Source: Pseudomonadota bacterium (GTDB taxonomy: Bacteria; Pseudomonadota; Gammaproteobacteria; Burkholderiales; Burkholderiaceae_C). Taken from it: a stretch of DNA of 6,352 nt. This document shows positions 1 through 5,741 of the stretch, one piece after another. The DNA lies in contig JAEWPH010000122.1 in the NCBI GenBank assembly GCA_023460715.1, positions 1 through 6,352 on the forward strand, given 5' to 3'. Positions within the stretch are counted from its first letter, which is position 1, and every line of letters begins with the position of its first letter. The notes beneath the pieces were generated by a model. It worked only from the letters and a program-made list of their open reading frames with translations. It did not search any database and was not told the origin of the DNA. Made by a program: the position numbers and the translations under genes.

Positions 1-2376
1 CTGCTCGCCTGGGTGCCCCAGGCGCTCTGCGCGGGCGACATGGCCAGCACGGCGCCACCGCCACCCGCCGCGGATGCGGCGGCTGTCCCGGCCCTGGTGT
101 TTTTGGAGGTGGACGTGAACGGGCGCCCCACCGGCGAGCTGGTGCAGGTGCGCCAGCGCGGGCCGCACTTCGAGATCGACGCCGCCACGCTGCGCCGCCT
201 GAACGTGCGCACCGACCAGGCCGACGAAGCCCTTGTGGCCGTGGACGCCCTGCCGGGCGTGCGCGTCGCCTACGACAGCCTGGCGCAGCGCCTGCGCATC
301 GACGTGCCGCCGGAATGGCTGCCGGGGCAGACGGTGGACCTGGGCCTGGACGGCCGGGAGGCGCAGGCCGTCGCAGGTGGCACAGGGCTGCTCATGAACT
401 ACGAGCTGTATGCCACGCGCACCGAGGGCCGCGACGCGGCGACGCTGTGGTCGGAGCAGCGCTGGTTTGGCCAGCACGGCGTGCTCTCCCACACCGGCAT
501 CGTGCGGCATGCCGATGGGGGCGACAACGGCTATCTGCGCTACGACACCGCCTGGTCGGACGTGGACACGGCCGACGCCACGGGCTGGACGGTGGGCGAC
601 CACATCACCGGCGCCCTGCCCTGGACGACCCCGGTGCGGCTGGGCGGCGTGCAATGGGCGCGCAACTTCGCCGCGCGGCCCGACCTCGTGACCTACCCCA
701 TGCCGCAGTTCGCCGGCCAGGCGGCCGTGCCGTCGGCGGTCGAGGTGTTCGTCAACGGCTTCCGCGCCGGCCGCCAGCAGGTGCAGCCCGGGCCGTTCAC
801 GCTCGGTGACCTGCCGGCCGTCAACGGTGCCGGCACGGCCTCGGTGGTCACCACGGATGCGCTGGGCCGGCAGGTGGTGACTGCGGTGCCCTTCTACGTG
901 AGCAGCCAGCTGCTGCGCCCCGGCTGGACGGACTATGCGCTGTCGCTCGGCGCACTGCGGCGTGGCTACGGCCTGCGCAGCTTCGGCTACGGCGCGCCGC
1001 TGGCCACGGGCGTGGCGCGGCGGGGCCTGAGCGACAGCGTGACGGTGGAGGCCCAGGCGCAGGCCGGCCGCGGGTTGGCCGTGCTGGGAGCGGGCGGGCT
1101 GATGCGCTGGGGCACGCTGGGGGTCTTCAATGCATCGCTGACCCACGGCCGCGCGACCGGCCAGAACGACCTGGCCGCAGACCGCCCCGGCGGCTGGCAG
1201 TGGAGTGCAGGCTACCAGTACCTCACGCCGCGCGGCGGCATCACGCTGCTGGAGACGCGGCGCGGCGCCGGCTTCGGCGATGCGGCCAACCATGCCGCCG
1301 ACGCGCTGCAGCCCAACCAGCGCACGCGCCAGATCAACGCCAGCCTGGTGCGCGGCGTGGGCTCGCTGGCGGCCGGCTGGGTGGATCTGCGCGGCGCCGG
1401 CACGCAGCGCAGCCGCGTCGCCTACGCCAGCTACAGCACGCCGCTGGGGCGCGACGCGTTCTTCTCGCTGACGGCCGGTCGCACGGTGGAAACGGGCGAG
1501 ATGCAGGTACGCGCGCAGCTCACCTACCTGCTTGACCCGCTGCTCACGGCGCAGGCGGGGATCGCGCGGCTGGGCGACACCGCGCAGGGCGAGGTCGGCC
1601 TGCAGCGCAGCCTGCGCAGCGACGGCGGCGTCGGCTGGCACCTGGGGCACACGCGCAGCGGCTCCACGGGCGGCAGCGTGGGCCGGAACTACCGATTGGC
1701 CAGCGCGCAGTACCAGGGCCGCTACGGCCTGGTGCAGGGCGGGCTGTTCGGCTCCTCGGCGGGCACCACGCACTGGGCGGGGGCTTCGGGCTCCGTCGGG
1801 ATGATGGATGGTTACGCCTTCGCAGCCAACCGGGTGACCGACGGCTTCGCCCTGGTGTCCACCGAGGCCCCCGGCGTGCCGGTGACCTTCAACCACCAGC
1901 CCGCCGGCACCACGGACGCCCGGGGCTACCTGCTGGTGCCCAACGTGCCGGCCTACTACCCGGCGCGCTACGCGATCGATCCGCTCTCGCTGCCCGTGGA
2001 CGTGCACACGCCTGCGCTGGAGCGCCGCGTGGCCGTGGCGCAGGGCCGCGGCACCCTGGTGCACCTGCCGGTGCTGCGCCAGCACACGGCCACCCTGACG
2101 CTGGTGAACGCGGCGGGCGCCCCGCTGCCGCCGGGCAGCACCGTACTGCATGAGCAGGGCCAGGTGCCGACGGTGGTGGGCTGGGACGGCGTGGTCTACC
2201 TGACGGCGCTGCAGCCACGCAACACGCTGCGGGCCCGCATGCCGGACGGCAGCGCCTGCCGCGCGGCGTTCACCGAAGCCGAGCACGCGGCACGGGGCGA
2301 CCTGCGCGTGGTGTGCCGCGCAGAGGGCGACAAACCCGCTCCCGCTGCGGGGGCGGCACGGAAAGGCAGGCCATGA
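1..2376 (+). CDS. Outer membrane usher of an archaic (Csu/SCPU-type) chaperone-usher pilus, 5' partial
   Basis: This protein is the outer-membrane pore and assembly platform that takes chaperone-bound pilus subunits from the periplasm and secretes them as a fibre. The reading frame is open from base 1 (codons L-L-A-W before a GTG at 13). The visible start reads like the end of a signal peptide (LLAWVPQALCAGD), so the true start lies upstream. Counting from the GTG at 13, residues about 26-108 match the usher N-terminal chaperone-binding domain (FLEVDVNG, then LPGVRVAYDS and PPEWLPGQ). A beta-barrel follows from about 125 (GLLMNYELYATR), interrupted by the plug domain at about 238-290 (VPSAVEVFVNGFRAG, then GPFTLGDLPAVNGAG). 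The barrel resumes to about 610, then come C-terminal domains with a Cys pair at about 749 and 768. The last 15 or so residues are a Pro/Ala/basic tail of no clear role. The stop overlaps the next start as ATGA, which suggests translational coupling. Chaperone and major-subunit genes probably lie upstream, outside the window. Family assignment is firm; the archaic subtype is supported by the SCPU-domain neighbour. Confidence 0.93.
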   Translation: MLAWVPQALCAGDMASTAPPPPAADAAAVPALVFLEVDVNGRPTGELVQVRQRGPHFEIDAATLRRLNVRTDQADEALVAVDALPGVRVAYDSLAQRLRIDVPPEWLPGQTVDLGLDGREAQAVAGGTGLLMNYELYATRTEGRDAATLWSEQRWFGQHGVLSHTGIVRHADGGDNGYLRYDTAWSDVDTADATGWTVGDHITGALPWTTPVRLGGVQWARNFAARPDLVTYPMPQFAGQAAVPSAVEVFVNGFRAGRQQVQPGPFTLGDLPAVNGAGTASVVTTDALGRQVVTAVPFYVSSQLLRPGWTDYALSLGALRRGYGLRSFGYGAPLATGVARRGLSDSVTVEAQAQAGRGLAVLGAGGLMRWGTLGVFNASLTHGRATGQNDLAADRPGGWQWSAGYQYLTPRGGITLLETRRGAGFGDAANHAADALQPNQRTRQINASLVRGVGSLAAGWVDLRGAGTQRSRVAYASYSTPLGRDAFFSLTAGRTVETGEMQVRAQLTYLLDPLLTAQAGIARLGDTAQGEVGLQRSLRSDGGVGWHLGHTRSGSTGGSVGRNYRLASAQYQGRYGLVQGGLFGSSAGTTHWAGASGSVGMMDGYAFAANRVTDGFALVSTEAPGVPVTFNHQPAGTTDARGYLLVPNVPAYYPARYAIDPLSLPVDVHTPALERRVAVAQGRGTLVHLPVLRQHTATLTLVNAAGAPLPPGSTVLHEQGQVPTVVGWDGVVYLTALQPRNTLRARMPDGSACRAAFTEAEHAARGDLRVVCRAEGDKPAPAAGAARKGRP
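2362..2366 (+). promoter_or_regulatory. Ribosome binding site of the SCPU tip-adhesin gene
   Basis: AAAGG lies 6 nt before the ATG at 2373, inside the last codons of the usher gene. With the ATGA overlap and the signal peptide that begins there, it fixes the start of the downstream gene at 2373 rather than at the in-frame ATG at 2313, which would put about 20 charged residues in front of the signal peptide. Confidence 0.5.
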
Positions 2377-3332
2377 AGCACACCCGTCGCTGGTGGCGCC
2401 GGCTCGCCTGGGCCGGCGCAGCCGTCCTGGCAGCCGCCTGCCGCCCTGCGGCCGCCGACTGCGTGCCCAGCCAGACCGGCGGCAACCTGGGCAGTGTGCC
2501 GTCGCAGCGGGTACTCGGGGGGCCGGCCATCAGCACCACGGCGCAGTTCACGTTCGGCTGCGGCGGCCTCGTGCTGTCGGTGCTGGGCACACCGACGCTG
2601 CAGGCCCGCTTCGTGAGCCCCACGACCGGCCTCACGCTCAAGGACGGCACCAAGCCGCCCATCCCCTACCAGATCACCAACCTGGGCGGAGCGACCTACA
2701 CGCAGGGCCTGCTGGTGATCAACGCTAGCGGCTCCAACGTGCTCTCCCTGCTGAGCAACAGCATCACCTCGGTGCCGCTGCGCATCACGACCACGGTGGG
2801 GCCCAACGTGCCCGCGGGCACCTACACGGACACCATCACCGTGAACTGGACCTACGCCAACCTCTGCGAGGGGCTGCTCGGCGTGGGTGGCCTCTGCGTG
2901 GGCACGCCGCGCAATGGCAACACCAACCAGCTGCTCACCGTGCAGCTGGTGGTGACCAACGATTGCACGTTTGCGGCGCCGGATGTGCAGTTCGGCGCCG
3001 CGCCGCTGCCAGTAGCCTTTCCGGCCGTGGCCGGCAGCGTGGCCGTGACCTGCACCCGCGGCCTGTCGATCACCGTGGGCCTGGGCCCGGGCACCTACCC
3101 TGCGGGCGGGCGGCGGCAGATGGCCAATGGCGCCAGCCGGCTGGCCTACGACCTGTTCCGCGGCGACGGCAGCGTGTGGGGCACGGCAGCCGGTGCCCGC
3201 GTGGCGGGCACGGCCCTGACGGATGGGCTCACGCCCATCGTGCTGCCCTACACGGCCCGGGTGTATGGCGACCAGGCCCCGCCGCCGCCGGGCGTGTACC
3301 AGGACAACGTGGTGGTGGACGTGCAGTTCTGA
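2373..3332 (+). CDS. SCPU (spore coat U) two-domain protein, probable pilus tip adhesin (CsuE-like)
   Basis: A secreted pilus subunit of 319 residues, probably the tip adhesin. Residues 1-28 form a signal peptide: a basic start (KHTRRWWRR), a hydrophobic core, and an AAA cleavage site before D29-C30. Two SCPU domains follow. The N-terminal one, about 29-196, has the usual C30/C63 pair and a PAGTYTDTITVNWTY strand typical of the family. The second, about 197-319, has C198/C227, a GPGTYPAGGRRQM segment (SCPU proteins commonly have a G-x-R-x-M stretch here), and ends in the strand GVYQDNVVVDVQF, the expected chaperone/donor-strand interface. An extra Cys pair, C165 and C175, brackets the hydrophobic loop EGLLGVGGL. 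Two-domain SCPU proteins encoded last, directly after the usher, are known as tip adhesins in the Csu operon of Acinetobacter (CsuE). The same order here supports that role, but host surface and ligand cannot be read from the sequence. Four-base overlap with the usher gene; same operon. Confidence 0.88.
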   Translation: MKHTRRWWRRLAWAGAAVLAAACRPAAADCVPSQTGGNLGSVPSQRVLGGPAISTTAQFTFGCGGLVLSVLGTPTLQARFVSPTTGLTLKDGTKPPIPYQITNLGGATYTQGLLVINASGSNVLSLLSNSITSVPLRITTTVGPNVPAGTYTDTITVNWTYANLCEGLLGVGGLCVGTPRNGNTNQLLTVQLVVTNDCTFAAPDVQFGAAPLPVAFPAVAGSVAVTCTRGLSITVGLGPGTYPAGGRRQMANGASRLAYDLFRGDGSVWGTAAGARVAGTALTDGLTPIVLPYTARVYGDQAPPPPGVYQDNVVVDVQF

Positions 3333-3336
3333 AGCA

Positions 3337-3374
3337 CGGCACGCCCGGGGCCGCCGTGGCCAGGCGGCGTGCCG
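3337..3374. terminator. Possible bidirectional terminator hairpin between convergent genes
   Basis: A perfect 9-bp inverted repeat (CGGCACGCC at 3337-3345 and GGCGTGCCG at 3366-3374) encloses a smaller GGCC/GGCC stem (3349-3352 with 3358-3361). It sits 4 nt after the tip-adhesin stop and just before the slyD stop on the other strand, the usual place for a shared terminator. Neither side has a good run of T, so factor-independent termination is uncertain. The structure is seen directly; the function is inferred. Confidence 0.4.
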
Positions 3375-3375
3375 A

Positions 3376-3849
3376 TCAATGGTGGTGGCCGTGGCCGCCG
3401 TGCACGTGGCGGTGGGCGATCTCTTCCGGCGTGGCGGCGCGCACCTCGGTCACCTTGCAGGCAAAGCGCAGTGCGTGGCCGGCCAGCGGGTGGTTGCCGT
3501 CCAGATGCACCTGGGGACCCTTGATCTTGACCACGTTGAACAGCGCCGGCTGGCCGTCGTTGCCCACGCCGCGCAGCTGGCCGCCCACCTTCACGCCGGG
3601 AGGGAACTCGCTCTTGGGAATGGTGCGCACCAGGCTTTCGTCCCGCTCGCCGAAGGCATCGGCCACGGCCAGGTCCACCGTGGTGGTGTAGCCGGGCGCG
3701 CGGTTCTCCAGCTCGGCCTCGACCTTGGCGAAGAGGTTGTCGTAGCCGCCGTGCAGGTAGGCCACGTCGCCCGAATCCAGCAGCTTGCCGGTGGCGGGGT
3801 CGGTGATCTTGTAGTTCAGGGTGACGGCGGTGTCTTTGGTGATGTTCAT
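3376..3849 (-). CDS. slyD: SlyD-type FKBP peptidyl-prolyl cis-trans isomerase
   Basis: A cytoplasmic folding helper of 157 residues that isomerises X-Pro bonds; SlyD proteins also act as chaperones and bind metals such as nickel. The FKBP domain is split as in E. coli SlyD: residues 1-67 (TAVTLNYKITDPATGKLLDSG, YLHGGYDNLFAKVEAELEN), then an inserted IF chaperone domain at about 68-125, then the closing strand at about 126-140. The segment VHLDGNHPLAGHALRF followed by KVTEVRAATPEEIAHRHVHG matches the conserved SlyD end closely. The C-terminus is a compact metal-binding tail with seven His in the last 12 residues; E. coli SlyD has a much longer His/Cys/Asp-rich tail (196 residues in all). The start at 3849 is chosen because MNITKDTAVTLNY aligns with the family N-terminus; the 55 codons open upstream look like non-coding sequence. 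Only a weak GGAA ribosome binding site is visible. It is divergent from the cupin gene and convergent with the pilus operon, and appears to be its own transcription unit. Confidence 0.92.
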   Translation of the reverse strand: MNITKDTAVTLNYKITDPATGKLLDSGDVAYLHGGYDNLFAKVEAELENRAPGYTTTVDLAVADAFGERDESLVRTIPKSEFPPGVKVGGQLRGVGNDGQPALFNVVKIKGPQVHLDGNHPLAGHALRFACKVTEVRAATPEEIAHRHVHGGHGHHH

Positions 3850-3912
3850 GCGAAGGATTCCGAAGGAAGAACGGGGCGCGCGCAATCGCCTGCGCACCGC
3901 ACGCGGGTGCCG

Positions 3913-3941
3913 CAGCAGCGCTGCCAGAGCGCCATTGTCAA
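3913..3941 (-). promoter_or_regulatory. Candidate slyD promoter with consensus -35
   Basis: Read on the minus strand, a perfect TTGACA (complement of 3936-3941) lies about 87 nt upstream of the slyD start. At 17-bp spacing the -10 position reads CTGCTG, which is a poor match, so either the -10 is degenerate and activator-dependent, or the TTGACA is chance. It is the only consensus -35 I see in the 183-bp slyD/cupin gap. Confidence 0.25.
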
Positions 3942-3980
3942 CCATGCCCGCAGCCGCCTGCGCCCTGTGGTCTTGGCCGG

Positions 3981-3986
3981 TACAGT
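3981..3986 (+). promoter_or_regulatory. Candidate -10 element for the DHWC cupin gene
   Basis: TACAGT matches four of six bases of the sigma-70 -10 consensus and lies 46 nt before the chosen start of the cupin gene, giving a plausible leader of about 40 nt. No convincing -35 stands 17 bp upstream (CTGCGC). Weak evidence. Confidence 0.22.
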
Positions 3987-4032
3987 GCGGCGCAGCGCAC
4001 GCACCGCGGGCCACTCACCAAGAGCAATGCAC

Positions 4033-4362
4033 ATGAAGATGGAGAACATTCCGTTCGGTACGACCGACTGGTCCACCGTGGCCCGCACCGAGCATTCGGC
4101 CGAGGCCGGCCAGGCGTTCTGGCAGACCCAGAACTTCGGCGGCATCCGCGTGCGGATGGTGGAGTACACGCCGGGCTATGTGTCCGACCACTGGTGCAGC
4201 AAGGGCCATGTGCTGCTGTGCCTGGAGGGCGAGATGGAAACCGAGCTGGAAGACGGCCGCACCTTCACGCTCAAGCCCGGGATGAGCTACCAGGTGGCCG
4301 ACGGCGCCGAGCCGCACCGCTCGCGCTCGCCCCAGGGTGCCAAGCTCTTCATCGTCGATTGA
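4033..4362 (+). CDS. Small single-domain cupin with DHWC motif (DHCW-motif cupin fold protein family)
   Basis: A soluble, single-domain cupin of 109 residues with no signal peptide. The N-terminus IPFGTTDWSTV, the block RMVEYTPGY-x-SDHWCSKGHVLLCLEGE and the end GAKLFIVD match a small conserved family that databases name after its DH/W/C motif; I know of no established reaction for it. Likely metal-site residues are H53 and H59 with E65 or E67 in cupin motif 1 (D52-H53-W54-C55, then KGH), and H95 in motif 2 (LKPGMSYQVADGAEPHRS). C55 next to H53 and W54 is unusual for a plain cupin metal site. The start at 4033 has AAGAG (4020-4024) 8 nt ahead; the in-frame ATG at 4027, only 2 nt from that signal, would add Met-His, and a third ATG at 4039 is possible. 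It is divergent from slyD and ends 8 bp from the convergent pirin gene. The family call is confident; the role is unknown. Confidence 0.85.
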   Translation: MKMENIPFGTTDWSTVARTEHSAEAGQAFWQTQNFGGIRVRMVEYTPGYVSDHWCSKGHVLLCLEGEMETELEDGRTFTLKPGMSYQVADGAEPHRSRSPQGAKLFIVD

Positions 4363-4370
4363 ACAGGCCG

Positions 4371-5429
4371 TCAGGCGCCATCGGCCACGGCGGCCGGCAC
4401 CTCGTCCTGCGCCGCGCCGGGCCGTCGGGCGAAGCGGCGCGGCTCGCGCCCGTGGACGGGGGCCGGGTCGTCCCAGGGCCAGCCGCCGAACTGCGTGCGG
4501 CGGTAGTCCTGCAGCGCCTGCATGATCTCCTGCTGGCTGGTCATGACGAAGGGGCCGTACTGCACCACCGGCTCGCCCAGCGGCCGGCCCTGCAGCAGCA
4601 AAAATTCCGCCACGGCGTCGCCGCCGTTGTGCAGCTCCACGGCATCTGCCGCGCACAGTTCCAGCGCGGCGTGGGACACGGCCTGGCCGGCCACGGTGAC
4701 GCCGCTGCCTGCAAAGTAGTACAGCATGCGGCGCGTGGCGCCCTCGCCCGCCGCGGCCGGCAGCGTCCAGCGGGCGCCGGGGGCCATGCGCACGGTCCAG
4801 ATCGCCAGGTCGGCTTGGGCCTGCGCCGCCCAGGAGTTGGGCGGCGGGGCCAGCGGCGCGGCACCCTCCACAGCGCCGGCGATCACGGCCACTTCGGTGG
4901 TGCGGCCGGCATCGTCCTGGGCGGTGATGCGGGGGATGTCACCCGACCAGAACATGGTGAAGTGCGGCGCCACCATCTTGGAGCGCGCCGGCAGGTTCAG
5001 CCAGATCTGGAACAGCTCCAGAGGGTTGGGCGCGTCCGCCTCCAGCAGCGGGAACATCTCGGAATGCACCACGCCCGCGCCGGCGGTGAGCCACTGCACG
5101 TCGCCCTGGCCGAAGCGCGCGGTGGCGCCCAGCGAGTCGCTGTGGTCGATGAGGCCCTTGCGCACGATGGTCACCGTCTCGAAGCCGCGGTGCGGGTGGC
5201 CGGGAAAGCCGGGCACTACGTCGCCGTGGTACATGCTCCAGCCGTCCTGGCGCGAGAAGTCCTGCCCGATCTGCCGGCCGGCCAGCGGCGCATTCGGCCC
5301 CAGGTCGGCATTGCCGGGCGGGTAGGCGTCGTCATGGTGGGCGCAGAAGAGGAACGGGTCCATCGTCGGCCACAGCGCGCCGAGCGGCTGGGTCTGCAGG
5401 ATGGGCGAAGCGGTGGATGGTTGCGGCAT
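4371..5429 (-). CDS. Pirin family protein (bicupin)
   Basis: A complete pirin-like protein of 352 residues with two cupin domains. Bacterial pirins bind iron or another metal; some have quercetin dioxygenase activity, and others affect central metabolism or stress responses. The N-terminal domain (about 15-150) carries the pirin hallmark GHPHRGFETVTIV, with H78 and H80, and GAGVVHSEMF, with H122 and E124. These correspond to the three-His-one-Glu metal site of human pirin (His56, His58, His101, Glu103), so the site looks intact. PLELFQIWLNLP follows, also typical. The C-terminal pirin domain spans about 205-305 (LYYFAGSGVTVAGQ, then LLLQGRPLGEPVVQYGPFVM). The last 45 or so residues are a polar, Pro/Arg/Ala-rich extension. 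The start at 5429 is preceded by a strong AAGGAG; 70 more upstream codons are open but look like non-coding sequence. No LysR regulator, often found beside pirin genes, is present next to it here. Substrate is unknown. Confidence 0.92.
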   Translation of the reverse strand: MPQPSTASPILQTQPLGALWPTMDPFLFCAHHDDAYPPGNADLGPNAPLAGRQIGQDFSRQDGWSMYHGDVVPGFPGHPHRGFETVTIVRKGLIDHSDSLGATARFGQGDVQWLTAGAGVVHSEMFPLLEADAPNPLELFQIWLNLPARSKMVAPHFTMFWSGDIPRITAQDDAGRTTEVAVIAGAVEGAAPLAPPPNSWAAQAQADLAIWTVRMAPGARWTLPAAAGEGATRRMLYYFAGSGVTVAGQAVSHAALELCAADAVELHNGGDAVAEFLLLQGRPLGEPVVQYGPFVMTSQQEIMQALQDYRRTQFGGWPWDDPAPVHGREPRRFARRPGAAQDEVPAAVADGA

Positions 5430-5438
5430 GCGGGGATT

Positions 5439-5444
5439 CTCCTT
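5439..5444 (-). promoter_or_regulatory. Strong ribosome binding site of the pirin gene
   Basis: AAGGAG on the minus strand, 9 nt before the ATG at 5429. It is the best Shine-Dalgarno match in the window and decides the pirin start against the open frame that runs upstream. Confidence 0.75.
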
Positions 5445-5456
5445 CGGGGCGCAGCA

Positions 5457-5491
5457 CCGGCCGCTTCCCGCTCCATAGGAAAGCCGGCCGG
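5457..5491 (-). promoter_or_regulatory. Imperfect 12-bp hairpin in the pirin leader
   Basis: CCGGCCG at 5457-5463 pairs with CGGCCGG at 5485-5491. The stem then continues through CTTCC (5464-5468) with GGAAAG (5478-5483), with single-base bulges at 5484 and 5480, leaving a 9-nt loop. In a pirin transcript it would end about 12 nt before the AAGGAG. It could be an operator for a dimeric regulator, an RNA hairpin affecting translation, or a GC-rich coincidence. The pairing is seen directly; any function is inference. Confidence 0.4.
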
Positions 5492-5611
5492 AGAACGCCC
5501 GGTCGTTTGCAGATGGGGCCAGAAGCGGCCATCGCCAGAGCGCCGCCTGCGCAACGCTGTGGTGCAGCCGTGGAACGGTGGGCAACGTCCGGCCAAGGCA
5601 TCGGCCCACGA

Positions 5612-5681
5612 CTTGAAGCCAAAACGGCCCCCAACCCAATCAGGACAAGCGCAAGCAGCTATTCAATGCATAGCAAACGCT
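5612..5681. repeat. Dispersed intergenic stem-loop repeat of Comamonadaceae type
   Basis: On the plus strand the element runs from CTTGAAGCCAAAACGGCC through CAAGCGCAAGCAGCTAT to ATAGC and CGCT. It contains nested inverted repeats: GCTAT (5658-5662) with ATAGC (5670-5674) around a 7-nt loop, and outside it AGCG (5648-5651) with CGCT (5678-5681). It is more A/T-rich than its surroundings. From memory, variants with the same layout (a TTGAAGCCAAA end, GGCC, then CAAGCGCAAGCAGCTAT with a hairpin) are scattered between genes in Acidovorax, Polaromonas and related genomes. Only one copy is in this window, so the repeat nature rests on that recollection. The boundaries are approximate. Confidence 0.55.
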
Positions 5682-5691
5682 AAGCGCGCCA

Positions 5692-5708
5692 GCGGACCGG
5701 CCGTCCGC
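5692..5708 (-). terminator. Possible terminator hairpin behind the 140-residue gene
   Basis: GCGGAC (5692-5697) and GTCCGC (5703-5708) form a perfect 6-bp stem with a 5-nt loop, 33 nt after the stop at 5742 on the minus strand. No T run follows in the direction of transcription, so the call is weak. Confidence 0.28.
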
Positions 5709-5741
5709 GCAGGCGGCGTGGCAGGCAGGTAGGCAGCCCGG

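Larger units (their letters stand above)
5430..5741. other. Non-coding interval between the pirin gene and the 140-residue gene
   Basis: This 312-bp stretch has no reading frame I would call a gene; the ORFs that cross it are antisense or upstream extensions with no family resemblance. From the pirin side it holds the AAGGAG ribosome binding site, a long hairpin (5457-5491), about 115 bp in which I see no clear sigma-70 promoter, the dispersed stem-loop repeat (about 5612-5681) and a 6-bp hairpin (5692-5708). The part around 5611-5683 is visibly richer in A and T than the rest of the window. Confidence 0.7.

Noticed and set aside
2373..2458. Possible lipoprotein signal (LAAAC, C23) in the tip adhesin
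   Set aside because: The -3 position is Ala rather than Leu, and a normal signal peptidase I site (AAA before D29-C30) follows; C30 is the usual first cysteine of an SCPU domain. Pilus subunits are not lipidated.
2270..2662. Minus-strand open frame across the usher/tip-adhesin junction
   Set aside because: It is antisense to two well-supported genes, with no start signal or recognisable domain.
3985..4000. Small inverted repeat GTGCG/CGCAC upstream of the cupin
   Set aside because: A 5-bp GC-only stem is expected by chance in this composition and has no supporting context.
3850..4014. N-terminal extension of 55 codons on the SlyD frame
   Set aside because: The extension is Arg/Ala-rich with no homology to the family, and MNITKDTAVTLNY aligns with the SlyD N-terminus.
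4015..4656. Open frame of 213 codons on the minus strand opposite the cupin gene
   Set aside because: It lies antisense to the whole cupin and in another frame of the pirin end, has no family resemblance, and is low-complexity in Arg/Gly/Ala.
4194..5732. Open frame of 512 codons on the plus strand opposite the pirin gene
   Set aside because: It is antisense to a clearly recognised pirin and overlaps the cupin in another frame; its composition (Arg, Ala, Gly, His-rich) is what GC-rich antisense frames give.
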